Source: Yponomeuta sedellus
Lineage: Eukaryota; Arthropoda; Insecta; Lepidoptera; Yponomeutidae
Direction of reading: 5' to 3'
DNA: 64,000 bases
Assembly (NCBI GenBank): GCA_934045075.1
Contig: OW203734.1
Location: forward strand, 10,737,516-10,801,515
Below the pieces are notes generated by a model. The model searched no databases. It was not told the origin of the DNA and saw only the letters and a list, made by a program, of their open reading frames with translations. Both the position numbers and the translations under genes were made by a program. Positions 29,632 through 40,126 of this stretch are shown piece by piece. Every line of letters begins with the position of its first letter. Within the stretch, counting starts at the first letter, position 1.

Positions 29632-31719
29632 TTGAATTTCGATAGCAATGATCCGAATACGTTATATCAAGTATTGTTTTCAACCATATCAAAAGAATTT
29701 GAACATGTTTTTAACGTAAAAAAAATTACAGAGTTAAAAAGCGGGTTTTCAGAATGGGCAACGCCAGGTATATATAGAAGTAGGAAAAGGCTTTATGAAT
29801 TGTATGAAGAAAAACAATTCAATCACGATCCGACGTTCAAAGAGTACGTAAAAAAATATTCAAAAACTTTTAGACAAACTTGTTTAACAGCCAAATCGAT
29901 TAGTATAAGTAAAACAATTATGGCGTCTACTAATAAAATAAAAACAGTCTGGCAAGTAATTAACAAAGAAACAGGTAAAACGAGACCTAAGGACCAGGGA
30001 TTTGCGTTGAAGATCGAAGGTAAGTTAGTTAATTCGAAGAAGGACATAGCAGAAATATTTCAAACTTTTTTTAAAAACATGCCACTGCATATAACGGCTA
30101 GCTTAAATTCTTCCTCCCAAATAGCCGATACCTTACTTTTGGAAAGTACAAATCCATGTAAAGTTGACTTCCAATTCTCCCATATAACTACCTTAACTAT
30201 TGTCAAAACATTTAAAGAGTTAAACTTAAAAAAGACTGAAGATTTGTGGGGGTTATCGGTTAAATTAATATCCACTGTAATCAATATTCTAGCACCTTAC
30301 CTTGCTTTGATTTTTAATAAATGTGTTGACCAGGGAACCTTTCCCAATCTATTAAAGTTAAGTAAAATCGTACCCTTGTTTAAATCTGGTGATAGTGAAG
30401 ATCCAAATAATTTCAGACCTATAGCAATACTGCCGGTGCTAAGTAAAGTTTTTGAGAAAGTAATATTACATCAATTGCAAACTCATTTTAGTATAAATAA
30501 GCTCTTCCATAAGAAACAGTTCGGGTTTACAAAAGGCCGCTCAACGACGGAAGCAGGCATAGCGTTAGTAAAACATATCTTTGAGGCGTGGGAGGAGTCG
30601 CAGGATGCCATTGGGGTTTTCTGTGACCTTTCTAAGGCGTTTGACTGCGTTGACCACGAAACACTTCTCATAAAATTGCACCGATATGGTTTAAGTAATA
30701 AATCACTAAGTCTTCTTCGATCTTACTTAACAGACAGAATTGTAAAGGTTGATATTAATAGAGTTAAATCCTCGGGTTCTGATGTAAAAGTAGGAGTCCC
30801 TCAAGGTTCTATACTGGGTCCGTTCCTTTTTTTGGTATATATAAATGATTTGCCCTACCTAGTAGAAAAGCTTTCGCAGATAGTGTTGTTTGCAGATGAT
30901 ACTTCCTTAATTTTTAAAGTAAAGAGAGGTATAAGTAATGTAAACTATGTAAACAATGCTTTATCTACTATTCTAAACTGGTTCACTATAAACAATCTGA
31001 TGCTAAATGCAAAAAAGACAAAATGCATCAAATTCTCACTACCCAATGTTAAAAATGTTGACACGAGTTTAAAAATATCTGGTGAGAGGCTAGAGCTGGT
31101 AGAGTCCACGCTTTTTTTAGGCATAACGATAGACTCAAAACTGCAATGGGGTCAGCATATTGGAAAACTGTCGGGTCGGTTGAGTTCAGCAGCGTTTGCA
31201 GTCAGAAAAATTAGACAACTTACAGACGTGTCGACGGCGAGGCTGGTCTATTTTAGTTATTTTCACAGCGTCATGTCGTATGGTTTGTTATTATGGGGAC
31301 GGGCAGCAGATATAGAAACCATATTTGTCTTGCAAAAAAGAGCAATAAGAGCTATTTACAACTTAAACAGTAGAGAATCGCTAAGGGAGCGCTTTAAAGA
31401 AATAGGCATTCTTACACTGGCTTGCCAATATATATTCGATAATATAATGTATGTCCGAAAAAATATAACAATGTTTAAATTAAATAGGGACGTTCATAAC
31501 GTAAACACAAGGAATAGAAACAAGGTTGCTTGTACTAAATCCCGATTAGCCAAGGTAGGCACATCATTTGTAGGTTACTGCGTTCGTTTTTACAACAAAA
31601 TTCCAGAACGTGTTCTATGCTTGTCTGAAAATAAATTTAAAACTTTCATTAAAAATTCGCTATGTAAAAAGGCATATTATAGAATAGACGACTATATAAA
31701 CGATCCTAATCCGTGGTAG
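29632..31719 (+). CDS. Non-LTR retrotransposon reverse transcriptase, 5'-truncated
   Basis: The open frame runs 695 codons without a stop. RT motifs are in order: FRPIAILPVLSKVFEKVI near residue 261, QFGFTKGRSTTEA near 299, CDLSKAFDCVDHE with catalytic Asp332, GVPQGSILGPFLF near 390, and FADD at residues 420-423 (catalytic Asp422 and Asp423). A post-RT region follows (FLGITIDSKLQWG...LLLWGRA), ending KKAYYRIDDYIND. The N-terminal apurinic-type endonuclease expected in this class is absent, so the copy is truncated. The start at 29632 is a TTG and is only the first available codon. It belongs to the Jockey/CR1 side of the non-LTR tree by motif style. The clade call is tentative. Confidence 0.88.
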   Translation: MNFDSNDPNTLYQVLFSTISKEFEHVFNVKKITELKSGFSEWATPGIYRSRKRLYELYEEKQFNHDPTFKEYVKKYSKTFRQTCLTAKSISISKTIMASTNKIKTVWQVINKETGKTRPKDQGFALKIEGKLVNSKKDIAEIFQTFFKNMPLHITASLNSSSQIADTLLLESTNPCKVDFQFSHITTLTIVKTFKELNLKKTEDLWGLSVKLISTVINILAPYLALIFNKCVDQGTFPNLLKLSKIVPLFKSGDSEDPNNFRPIAILPVLSKVFEKVILHQLQTHFSINKLFHKKQFGFTKGRSTTEAGIALVKHIFEAWEESQDAIGVFCDLSKAFDCVDHETLLIKLHRYGLSNKSLSLLRSYLTDRIVKVDINRVKSSGSDVKVGVPQGSILGPFLFLVYINDLPYLVEKLSQIVLFADDTSLIFKVKRGISNVNYVNNALSTILNWFTINNLMLNAKKTKCIKFSLPNVKNVDTSLKISGERLELVESTLFLGITIDSKLQWGQHIGKLSGRLSSAAFAVRKIRQLTDVSTARLVYFSYFHSVMSYGLLLWGRAADIETIFVLQKRAIRAIYNLNSRESLRERFKEIGILTLACQYIFDNIMYVRKNITMFKLNRDVHNVNTRNRNKVACTKSRLAKVGTSFVGYCVRFYNKIPERVLCLSENKFKTFIKNSLCKKAYYRIDDYINDPNPW

Positions 31720-31904
31720 TAAACCAATTCCACCGCGATTTTATTGTTAAGTATAACTAAGTATAACATATTTTATAATACAAGTGTGTACAGACGACGT
31801 GATTGCATATTAATAACTATATGATACCTTATATAACTGACAAAAACTTAACTGCAAGTTTGCTAAAGGTCATTCGAATGGTAGCGTGGTGTTCGGGTCA
31901 TCTA

Positions 31905-32277
31905 TCTCCCTCCAAAATGGTTGAGACTGATGATGGCTGAGCACTGCGTTATGCTCGTGAACGAGTGCTGTTCGTGTGTCTGGCCGCAGCACTTATGTTT
32001 TCCCCTATTATTGTGAGACATTTGACTAATGCTTTGGCATTTAGGGTTGTTAATGGCAATCATGAAATCTTATTAGGTTTACATATGGCAACTGATGTAT
32101 TTGGTTTTAAGATGATTTGAGAAAAGATGGTCAGAGTGGAGTTTTTTTTTCCGCTGCCTTTTTCTCCACTACAATACGGCCCGAAGGCGGCGGCTTACAT
32201 TTTACATTGTACATTGACATTCAGCAAACAGAATGTAAATTCTTTACGTTGAAATAAAATTATTTGAATTTGAATTA
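31905..32277 (+). repeat. Segment P, copy 1: coding-like repeat with 3' UTR-like tail
   Basis: A degraded frame reads YARERVLFVCLAAALMFSPI then LTNALAFRVVNGNHEILLG. It is followed by GGTCAGAGTGGAG, CTACAATACGGCCCGAAGG, GTAAATTCTTTACG and an AAATAAAATTATTTGAATTT end. The reverse copy is at 36915-37274, and a short decayed one is at 57550-57606. It contains an in-frame TGA near the start and an indel at the C-terminus. Confidence 0.65.
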
Positions 32278-32331
32278 CTCGGATGGCGCACTCGGTCCGT
32301 GCGTACTAAGACCGTGAAAACCTGGCCTTAA

Positions 32332-32781
32332 AGGAGCAAGCTGAATAAAACCTATATAACAAACGTCAACTAAGGGGTAGACGTTGACAATACACATAGA
32401 CCGGGCTTAATTAAACGGGGGCTATAAAAGCGCCATGATTGGGAATGCCGACTTATAGGAGACGGTAATAAAATTGGTATGCCGGCCATGGGTGGGACAT
32501 AAAACAAGCGCAAAGAGCGCTGCTGAGATTCGAAAGAATTTTTATTAAATCCGTATGCCGTACATACGTTGTTACACTGTCGCTGAGTCAAACGTTTTGA
32601 TCTCCATTAGTTTATGGACAGATAGAATAGTCGTGTTATACCGAGGTTAATTTAAGAAAGGGACTGTATATTGTACATGCATGTTGTAATGTTAAATTTA
32701 TTGTCATTGTGTCTCTCCTACTCGGTTTACCCTGCTCATAATGTTTTATTTTTGTACATTTACAAGTGTGTTCGTAAATGT
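32332..32781. other. No gene seen
   Basis: No supported feature. Confidence 0.4.
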
Positions 32782-32799
32782 AAATATATGCTTTCTTTA

Positions 32800-33230
32800 T
32801 CAACCCTTGTACGTCCCCACTGTTGACGCACGGGTCTCTTCCTGCATCGCAGGAAGGTTAAGCCATACTCCACCACGGGGGCCAAGTCCGGGTTGGTGGA
32901 GGATTGCAAGACAGTGGCGGGCCTTACTATCAGAATTTATCAAGCCGCCCATAAGGCCTCTGACATGGCTTAACGACTACGTACAATGGCCCAACTATGA
33001 GGCTAAGTGCGGAAATCTAACTAACTGCTGTGTCATGGCTCAACGACTGCCATTATATGTCAGCCGGCACCAAAGGCTTAACGTACCTTACAAAGCACGG
33101 AAGCGCTCGGAAAAACGCCACTAGCGGTAGTCACGGGACGGTCACCAACCCTGTACCTGACCGCGCCTGTTCTTGCTTAACTCAAGTGGTTGATTCCAAT
33201 CACACGGTTCGCCTACGCCACGAACGCTTC
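32800..33230 (-). repeat. 5S-SINE with internal insertion and TSD
   Basis: An imperfect 18-bp duplication flanks it (AAATATATGCTTTCTTTA at 32782-32799, AAATAAATGCTTTATCTA at 33231-33248). The 5S-like head is intact (GAGTTAAGCAAGAACAGGCG). About 50 bp at 32981-33031, including ACAATGGCCCAACTATGAGG, interrupts the body. That same string occurs at 56292-56311 and, reversed, near 11812. Confidence 0.8.
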
Positions 33231-33248
33231 AAATAAATGCTTTATCTA

Positions 33249-33632
33249 TCTTTTTATATCGCTCGCTAACAGAATATGGTAAGGTTGTACAAAGTATGGT
33301 GCTAGCACTATCGGGCAAAAGAGCTAGGGGGCACCACAGCTGTACCAACCCGACTCCTGTCTTTTCCTCGATGTGTTAGAATTTTCAATCATTCGAGAAA
33401 GTGTCAAACTGTTAGGCTCTGCTTCAATCGTACGTAAGAGATAAAAACGAGAGGCAAATAGATGTCTATACCCTTTTTTAAGAGTCTCTTTCAATCAGCA
33501 ATTCTCATGCAAACGTAGTTTGGTCTCTTTCATTAATGACATGCGCAATCGCAATGAAACTTTACCAATACGTTCAGAAGGCAACAACCACAAATTGATC
33601 AAGCTTAAAATTGAAATTAACAGAAAAAAAGA
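33249..33632. other. No gene seen
   Basis: No supported feature. Confidence 0.4.
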
Positions 33633-33905
33633 ATGCCACGGATGGCCAGAGGTCGCAGGTTCGTGTCCCAGCATGGGTGGCGTTTTTGGGCTCTAAATAA
33701 TAAATAATATTGGTCTTTTTTGCTCACTTATATTGATCAATATTGATCTACTTAATGAGATGATTTATACAGCGTCCAGTGGTATCTTTACTCACACTAG
33801 CCTGACAGCATCCTGACAGCTTAGTCGGCCTAGCCCACAGGAAAGACTAGTCAATACGTGCGGAGCCAACCAGGCCTCTAAATAGGTTTTTAGAAAAAAA
33901 TTGTA
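33633..33905 (+). repeat. P-tRNA fragment split by another repeat
   Basis: A tRNA-like 3' half (GCCAGAGGTCGCAGGTTCG) at 33633-33710 and the terminal CTCTAAATAGGTTTTTAG at 33872-33900 are separated by a minus-strand repeat (33735-33870). That repeat contains ATAAATCATCTCATTA-type and AGTATTGACTAG-type blocks and recurs at 55130-55335 and 62625-62685. Confidence 0.5.
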
Positions 33906-34039
33906 GCCTCAAAAGACATTTCACAGGAACTTTATTCTTAAGGCTATAAGTTCAATTCTAAGTATGATCAAACCTCGATTTGTGTGCTTGACTTGTATAC
34001 ATTATTGGCTTGAATTAAGAAAGATTTTTTTTAGTTTAC

Positions 34040-34293
34040 ATGAAAGAAATATCTTGAGCTAATGTGGGTGAAAGGGCCGATAAGGGACATTGCAGGCGGA
34101 CATTCTTCGACCATGGGGATAGATGGAATCAGGTCCCTACAGTTCCCCAAGGCCATTATGATCGACTGTATCAACTGGTTCCCGTACCGAGCTACTCCGT
34201 ATTTCTCATACTCGTACACTAACAACTTATTGTCTACCGATAACAGCTTTCCAATGCTTTTTGTATGCACTTTGGCAAGCAGACAATTGTTAA
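34040..34293 (-). CDS. Candidate orphan internal exon
   Basis: On the minus strand an acceptor (CATCTACAG, ending 34294) opens 254 nt. These read two bases plus 84 uninterrupted codons, ending at CAT before a donor-like GTAAAC (34039-34034). The peptide includes LLAKVHTKSIGKLLSVDNKL, YEYEKYGVARYGNQLIQSII and PSIPMVEECPPAMSLIGPFT. Its composition is like a normal globular protein, unlike the repeats around it. The opposite strand is also open for 83 codons, so the strand is not certain. I do not recognise the family. A P-tRNA element sits directly upstream and duplicated part of the acceptor region. Confidence 0.35.
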
Positions 34294-34304
34294 CTGTAGA
34301 TGAA

Positions 34305-34538
34305 TCTTTTTAAAAAACCTATTTCGAGGCTAAAATTTCCACCCATGCCGGGACTTGAAGCCGCGACCTCTGGCTCACCGTGCCAGCGCTTTCCCAACTG
34401 AGCTAATGGGCGACTCATCGGCATCAGTGAAATTTCGAACCTCTTTACAATACTCTCTGTATTATGTACAGGCAGCAACTAAATAGGTTTTAAAAATAGT
34501 CCTTAGCACGGGTTAGTGCATTAAAAATAATATAATCA
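34305..34538 (+). repeat. P-tRNA palindromic retroposon, copy 2
   Basis: The direct repeat TGTAGATGAA lies at 34295-34304 and 34539-34548. The 5' end is the inverted AAAAACCTATTTCGAGG followed by a reverse tRNA-like sequence. The 3' end is the forward TTAGCACGGGTTAGTGCATT with an A-rich tail. Confidence 0.8.
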
Positions 34539-34548
34539 TGTAGATGAA

Positions 34549-35006
34549 CCTCCCAAGTCCTTAAAAATAACACCTAGGAGGTTAACAGATCATTAGTGTT
34601 TGAAAACTAGAGAGTTCCTGAGTCCACACACCTTAGTTAAGTTGTACATTTTTTTGCTAATATTATAGCAACTATATTTAATAAATTAGGATCAAAATGT
34701 TCGACTCACAGGCAGCATCTTTGTACGTGTACTAGGGCGGGAAATTCATATTTGAATGTTACAGCCGGCATATGTACCCATACCACGGATTGTCACAACG
34801 TTATTACGAAAGCTCTACTTACCTAGAGCAGACTGTGAAGCTTGCGTCGCTTTGAATCATTAAAGTCTCCCTCATTTTCGTTCAAATCGGATTTGTGAAA
34901 GTCAAAAGTAGTGCCCGAAATGTATAAAAGCAGAAGAATAGTATAGAGGAACTATATTATCTAATTGAATACATAGTACACGCGGTGTTCATTGTAAAAA
35001 AAGTTA
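34549..35006. other. No gene seen
   Basis: No supported feature. Confidence 0.4.
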
Positions 35007-35294
35007 GAGCGGTGGTAGCGGAGCGGTAGGGCGTCGCGTCGGCTTCATATTCGGGAGGTCATGGATTCGAATCCCGACCAATGACTTTGTTATCTAAGTT
35101 ACGTACATTTGTGAAGTTGAAATAGCAATGCCACTCACTAACTGTAAAGGAAAACATCGTGAGGAAACCTGTGTGTCTGAGCTGTTCACATACCGCAGCG
35201 CTTGTTATCGGTACTCCGCGGTCAGCAAATGTGGTGATTAAGCACATACTCTCTCTCCGAGAGAAAGACTGTGCCCTGCAGCGGGACCTATATA
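35007..35294 (+). repeat. SINE-B, near full length
   Basis: Head GCGGTGGTAGCGGAGCGGTA, box B GATTCGAATCCCG, the conserved body, and the end GCAGCGGGACCTATATA. The mariner element at 35295 inserted at its 3' end. Confidence 0.8.
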
Positions 35295-36588
35295 CATAGG
35301 CTGCTACTTATGTATGCGGAATCTGGGATTCCAATAATTTTAAACGCAATGTCTGACCTCCATGGTCAAATTCGTTCTTTTTTTAAATACTGGCCGCTAA
35401 TATTTTTCTCTTATATATAGGTACGTTAGTGTTTTGTTTTTGTTGGGTTTAAAATGCCATATCGCTGAAAAAATGGGACTCACTCGTGAAAATATTCGTG
35501 CTATGATTTATTACGATTTTCGACGTGGTTTAACGCAACAACAGTGCGTAGATCAATTAATTTCGACTTTTGGTGGTGAAGCTCCATTAAAACGACTGTG
35601 TATCACTGGTTTAGTGAGTTTAATCGCGGGCGCAGTAAGCTCACGGACGAAGTTAAAGAAGGTCGCCCGAAATCTGTGGTTGTGCCACAAAATATTGAAG
35701 CTGTGCGAAAACTAATAATGCAAGACCGCCATGTTACGTATCGCGAGATAGAGGCTATTCTGGGCATATGTATGACGAGCATTCATAGGATATTACATAA
35801 ACATTTGTCTGTAAAAAAAATTGTTTGCGTTGGATCCCGCACAACTTAACTCAGGATCAAAAAGATGCCCGCGTCGAATGGTGCAAGAAAACCTTAAAAA
35901 AATTCAACGGAGGCGACTCAAAATCTGTTTATAATATCTACACAGGTGACGAATTCTGGATCTACGCGTACGATCCCGAAACTAAACAACAATCAACAGT
36001 TTGGGTGTTTCAAAATGAGCCGAACCCTACGAAAGTGGCTCGTGCAAAAAGCACTGTAAAGCAAATGGTGGCCTGTTTTTTTGGTATTAATGGCCATGTG
36101 GCTACAATACCACTGGAGAATCGCAGAACAGTTAATTCGGAGTAGTACACGACCATTTGTTTGCCGGAAGTATTTGAAAAAAAAACGCCAAAACAACCAG
36201 CGACGCAGAATTATACTTCACCATGACAATGCCAGCTGTCATACATCTCAGGAAACAACTACATTTTTGGATGGTCAAAAAATAGAATTGATGGGTCATC
36301 CACAGTGCAGCCCTGATTTGGCTCCCAATGATTTCTGTTTATTCCCAAATGTAAAGAATAAATTACGTGGTCAACGATTGTCGTCCCGTGAAGATGCCGT
36401 AGATGCGTTCAAACAGCACCTTTTGGAGATACCTCAATCAGAGTGGAAAAAGTGTTTTACAAATTGGTTTCATCGAATGCAAAAGTGCATCGATCATAGT
36501 GGAGAATACTTTGAAAAACAATTAAAGCATTTTAGCCATATACATTTGTTTATTTTTTCTATTCCGCATACATAAGTAGCAGCCCTCG
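35295..36588 (+). mobile_element. mariner element, copy 2 (1,294 bp)
   Basis: TA lies at 35293-35294 and 36589-36590. Its termini are identical in design to copy 1, with the same unequal outer bases (CATAG left, CTCG right). It is inserted at the end of a SINE-B and is followed by a LINE-R tail. Confidence 0.92.
35473..36530 (+). pseudogene. mariner transposase, frameshifted
   Basis: It is homologous throughout to copy 1 (MGLTRENIRAMIYYDFRRGL start, HDNASCHTSQ, LAPNDFCLFP). At least three frameshifts occur, around 35590 (a deleted base in the A-run), 35815 and 36180. There is a Trp-to-TAG stop at 36143-36145, and the stop at the C-terminus is shifted. The first catalytic region reads TGDEFW rather than TGDESW. 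It is decayed by a different set of lesions from copy 1, so the two inserted and decayed independently. Confidence 0.9.
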
Positions 36589-36597
36589 TAGCATGCA

Positions 36598-36800
36598 TTA
36601 TTGTTTTCTTGAGTGGAGACCGCGACTCGACAAACGTAGTGTAGGACGCCCTCCAACCGGGTGGGATGACGATCTGCGAAAAACTGCTGGCAGATGCTGG
36701 ATGCGGCAAGCTGAAGACAGGGCGCTATGGCGCTCATTAGGGGAGGGCTATGTCCAGCAGTGTACTACATAATATAGCCTGAAGAAGAAGAAGAAGAATT
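36598..36800 (+). mobile_element. LINE-R 3' end
   Basis: CTTGAGTGGAGACCGCGACT, GGAGGGCTATGTCCAGCAGT and a (GAA)n tail. It is the same end as 27692-28190, truncated further. Confidence 0.75.
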
Positions 36801-36914
36801 CTTCTCATCATCTTGATGTTTGCTTAGTTTGCGACACTCCATACTTTGTTTCAGATGTAAGCGAAAAGTTCTTCGTGTTTTGGCGAAATTTAAGTTTGCT
36901 ACGTCCCTCAATCA

Positions 36915-37274
36915 TCAAATTCAAATCAATTCATTTCAACCTAAAGAATTTACATTCTGTTTGCTGAATGTCAGTGTAAAATGTAACCCGCTGCCTTCGG
37001 GCCGTATTGTAGTGGAGAAAAAGGCAGCGGAAAAAAACTCCACTCTGACCATCTTTTCTTAAATCATCTTAAACCAAATACATCAATTGCCATACGTAAA
37101 CCTAATAAGATTTCATGATTGCCATTAACAACCCTAAATGCCAAAGCATTAGTCAAATGTTTCACAATAGTAGGGGAAAACATAAGTGCTGCGGCCAGAC
37201 ACACGAACAGTACTCGTTCACGAGCATAACGTAGTGGTAAGCCATCATCAGTCTCAACCATTTTGGAGGGAAAT
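36915..37274 (-). repeat. Segment P, copy 2, with 65-codon open frame
   Basis: The minus frame 37261-37064 is intact: MVETDDGLPLRYARERVLFV, a hydrophobic CLAAALMF, then ALAFRVVNGNHEILLGLRMA and a stop after VFGLR. The 3' UTR-like tail is shared with copy 1. I do not recognise the protein. It may be a last exon captured in a retroposed transcript. Confidence 0.6.
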
Positions 37275-37394
37275 CTTCTTAAAGTTAACAAATGTACAAA
37301 TTGTAAACCTGTTGCGTGGTGCAGTTATTCTACTTTATTAATATAGACGACCTCTCTAATTTTTACTTTTTTACTTTTCTTGCCAATGAAGTGG

Positions 37395-37560
37395 CAAAAG
37401 CAGCTTAGGGTGCCCACGAGCTCGGTGAACCGACGATCTGATTGATTGCCGAAGATTTCCGGCAGTAGATGGATGAGGATGGCGGAATACAGAAAGAAGT
37501 GACGTAACTTGGAGAGGCCTATGTCCAGCTATGGACGAGTACGGGCTGACTGATTGATCG
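37395..37560 (+). mobile_element. LINE-R-like 3' end
   Basis: Degenerate GGTGAACCGACGATCTGATT and GAGGCCTATGTCCAGCTATG with a short GATT-rich tail. Confidence 0.5.
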
Positions 37561-38594
37561 ACTTTTCTTACAAATGATTGCTTGAAAAAAATTGCGAGAA
37601 AAAAATGCAAAATAGTTTCGTAATTCGATCTCAGATTTTTATTCAGATTTTGCTTTATTCGAATAACCCGTTTCATTAGTAATTACCTACTCATGAGAAA
37701 ATATGAATTATAACTGCACAAAATTTTTTACTCATATCCGGCGTCAGCGTGGCAATTAACCAGTACCTATTAACATTCAACCAGTACCTAGTAACACATC
37801 GTAAGACCTCGATCACACGAGGGTAATTTTGTGAGCAATTCTAACATCGTGTTTTCATCGCAACTCAGCTATGCTGTCTAGCCAAGCAATCATCTATTCT
37901 CCCTTCTTGTATCAATCCCGCATAACTGAGATTTCTGGAAAATATTTTCACGTTTACTGCATCATCAGTAATTTCTACATCGTGTACGATAATAAAGAGT
38001 GGTATCTGCCCTTCTATCACATAACTGTCTATTCTATGCAATTAACCTATTTGACGATTCAAAAGTATCAAAATATGTAAGTATTTGACTGTTAAGTCAG
38101 ACAACTCCATACAGTGAACTTATGTAGTAGCGCCTCTGGTCAGTTCAATGTTAACTATATTCAGGAAGATATAATACTATAAATCATGATAAAATGGTTC
38201 GGTAAGGACAGTCCTGAGCTTAAAAATTACAATATAAATCTACTGTTATCGTGGCAAGTGGCAGTTCCAACCTACCCCTCTGGGATAGAGGTGCGAAGTC
38301 TTTGTTTTGTTGTTAATTGTAAATCTATAGTTATTTTCAAGCGCAGGACTCAAGAAGTTAAGCTTCTCTTTAAGAAGTGAAGGCTAATGGTGTAAGGTCG
38401 GCCGACCGACATTCTGTTTCGTAACACAATCGGAGCACAACCCCCATGTGACTGGACTTTCACTCTGATCCGGCGTAAGGTCCTACACCTGAGACGCGCA
38501 CGGCTCACGTACAAATAACCACGTAAACCTGACAAATTGTATCACATTCATATCAGTCGTGAGTTTCTAAATCTGTGTAGCAAAAATGTAAAAA
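37561..38594. other. No gene seen
   Basis: Several frames of 60-70 codons on both strands have no recognisable content. Confidence 0.4.
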
Positions 38595-38650
38595 AACCAT
38601 CAAGTGCGTGTCGGAATCGCGCACCGAGGGCTCCGTACATAATACATATT
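38595..38650 (+). repeat. Start of GGTTCCGTAC-type repeat
   Basis: CATCAAGTGCGTGTCGGAAT and GGGCTCCGTACATAA parallel 8155-8200. Confidence 0.5.
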
Positions 38651-39011
38651 TGTCATACGACACTTTTATGTAACATTCTTAGTTAATTAAAAAAAACAGC
38701 TTCTACTGGTAGCACGTTGGTTTTATATTTGACAGATAGTGGGTCGAATCCTGCCACTCCGCTATTTGACTGTCTTTTCAAGTAAGTCTTAAATGGTAAA
38801 TATCTCTTCCATTACACCACAAAATATTTTAGTATATTTTTCGAGGACCTGCAACCAAATAATATATTTTAAAACTTTGCTTTGCTAAACAGCCAAAAAC
38901 GCGGTCAGCCATTTTGTCAATGGTTTGAAGACCTGAAGTATTGTAAACTAAGTTTGACATTCAACAACTGTGAGTGATTTGTAAGCATAGTGAAATAACA
39001 ACAACGAAACC
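38651..39011. other. No gene; decayed tRNA-like fragment
   Basis: About 38700-38760 has a tRNA-like sequence with GGGTCGAATCCTG. Otherwise unassigned, leading into the THAP exon. Confidence 0.35.
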
Positions 39012-39224
39012 ATGATTTCATCGAGTTTACATGCAAAATATAGCAATTATAATCATTGCATTGTTCAAGAATGCTGAAACATGTCAATAAAGAACCCCGG
39101 GAAGTTGTGGAATCGTGTACCCAGTGAAATAAACACACGAAAAAATTGGTTCAAACTGGCCAAAAGAGACCCCGATACTTTATCGACTGAAATTTGGGTG
39201 TATTTACGTGAAGATCACTTTGAT
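39012..39224 (+). pseudogene. THAP-domain exon, inactivated
   Basis: The 71-codon frame from ATG at 39012 to a GTAAGT donor at 39225 has the order of a THAP zinc-finger: Cys-x4-Cys (CIVQEC, codons 16-21), a conserved LW.RVPSE segment, RKNWFKLAKRD, and a terminal LREDHFD. THAP domains bind DNA with a C2CH zinc site. Two lesions disable this copy. One is a TGA directly after the second Cys (39075-39077), probably a former Arg codon. The other is loss of the third Cys, where relatives read YxCEDHF and this reads YLREDHF. The family is common in insects and often transposon-derived. No further exon was found. Confidence 0.72.
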
Positions 39225-39582
39225 GTAAGTCATAGGACTTAATCAATAATCAATGTCCACTGGTTCTGGCTGACAGAAACCGTAAATTTTTCGGTTTACA
39301 ACCGAAAGATGCTTTTAACATGGCGGATAGCGTTTTTGCCGTTGCGAATTTAAAGCGGTAAATATTTTTTTAATTTGCGAATTTTGCAGCCATCCTACAT
39401 ACTTACTTAGCAAAGTCAATATATTTCATTTTCTTAAGTTAAATACTACAGGAAACATTCATTTATCGCGTCAAATTTGATACGAGTCAAGTAGCGGATT
39501 CATACACCCAATAATAATAAATAAATAATAATAAATACATATTCATGGACATATTACACAGATCTCGAGTTTCTTTTCTAAG
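39225..39582. other. No gene seen
   Basis: Nothing matches the expected downstream THAP coding region. There is an AT-rich run at 39506-39545. Confidence 0.4.
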
Positions 39583-39765
39583 TAAGAACATTTGTGAATT
39601 TATTTCGATGATAGCGTCGAAGGAAAACATTGTGATCAAACCCGAGTGTCTGAGGAATTCATATACTTAGCGCAAGGTGCGCTTTAAATCGCCAATCCGC
39701 GACGGGTACGCGTGATGGTTACTCTTTCTCAGAGAGAAGGCCTGTGCCCTGCATTGGGGCATTGC
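39583..39765 (+). repeat. SINE-B, 5'-truncated
   Basis: AAGGAAAACATTGTGATCAA, CCAATCCGCGACGGGTACGC and GAGAGAAGGCCTGTGCCCTG. The tRNA-like head is missing. Confidence 0.6.
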
Positions 39766-40126
39766 GATTGATGTTATGCGTCCAATAGACATACAGTCAG
39801 CCAGACAGACTAACAGACTGATCTTGTAGGCATATTAATAGGTTCTCGTTTGAAACCCTTTTGGTACGGAACCCTGAAAAGGAATTTTCCTTTCGGGAAC
39901 GAGCGTGACCTTTTGTGGAAGAATTTGTGCCTTCCTTGAATATTCTTGAATGGATTATTTTCTCGACGAAGCGAATTAAAAAAGTTGTGTATTTTTGCAG
40001 TGATACGCAGAATAAAAAAAATATCTTTACATAACCAGAGGGAAAGGAAATTCAAAGAAGAATTCAGCTGGGCTGGGCAGTATTCAGAAAACACGTCGAG
40101 TCGTCTCGTCGTCTATTCGTCGTTCA
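39766..40126. other. No gene seen
   Basis: A GTACGGAACCCTGAAAA motif near 39865 is a reversed GGTTCCGTAC-type repeat. Otherwise unassigned. Confidence 0.4.

Larger units (their letters stand above)
29485..32327. mobile_element. TTAA-flanked inverted-repeat element containing a LINE
   Basis: TTAA lies directly outside both ends (29481-29484, 32328-32331). Inverted termini of about 52 bp share TTTTCACGGTCTTAGT and CGAGTGCGCCATCCGAGTA. A TTAA duplication is typical of piggyBac-type cut-and-paste, but no such transposase is present, so this would be a non-autonomous element. Near the left end, 29538-29592 forms a 16-bp-arm hairpin. The interior is filled by a reverse-transcriptase gene and segment P. 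Confidence 0.65.
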
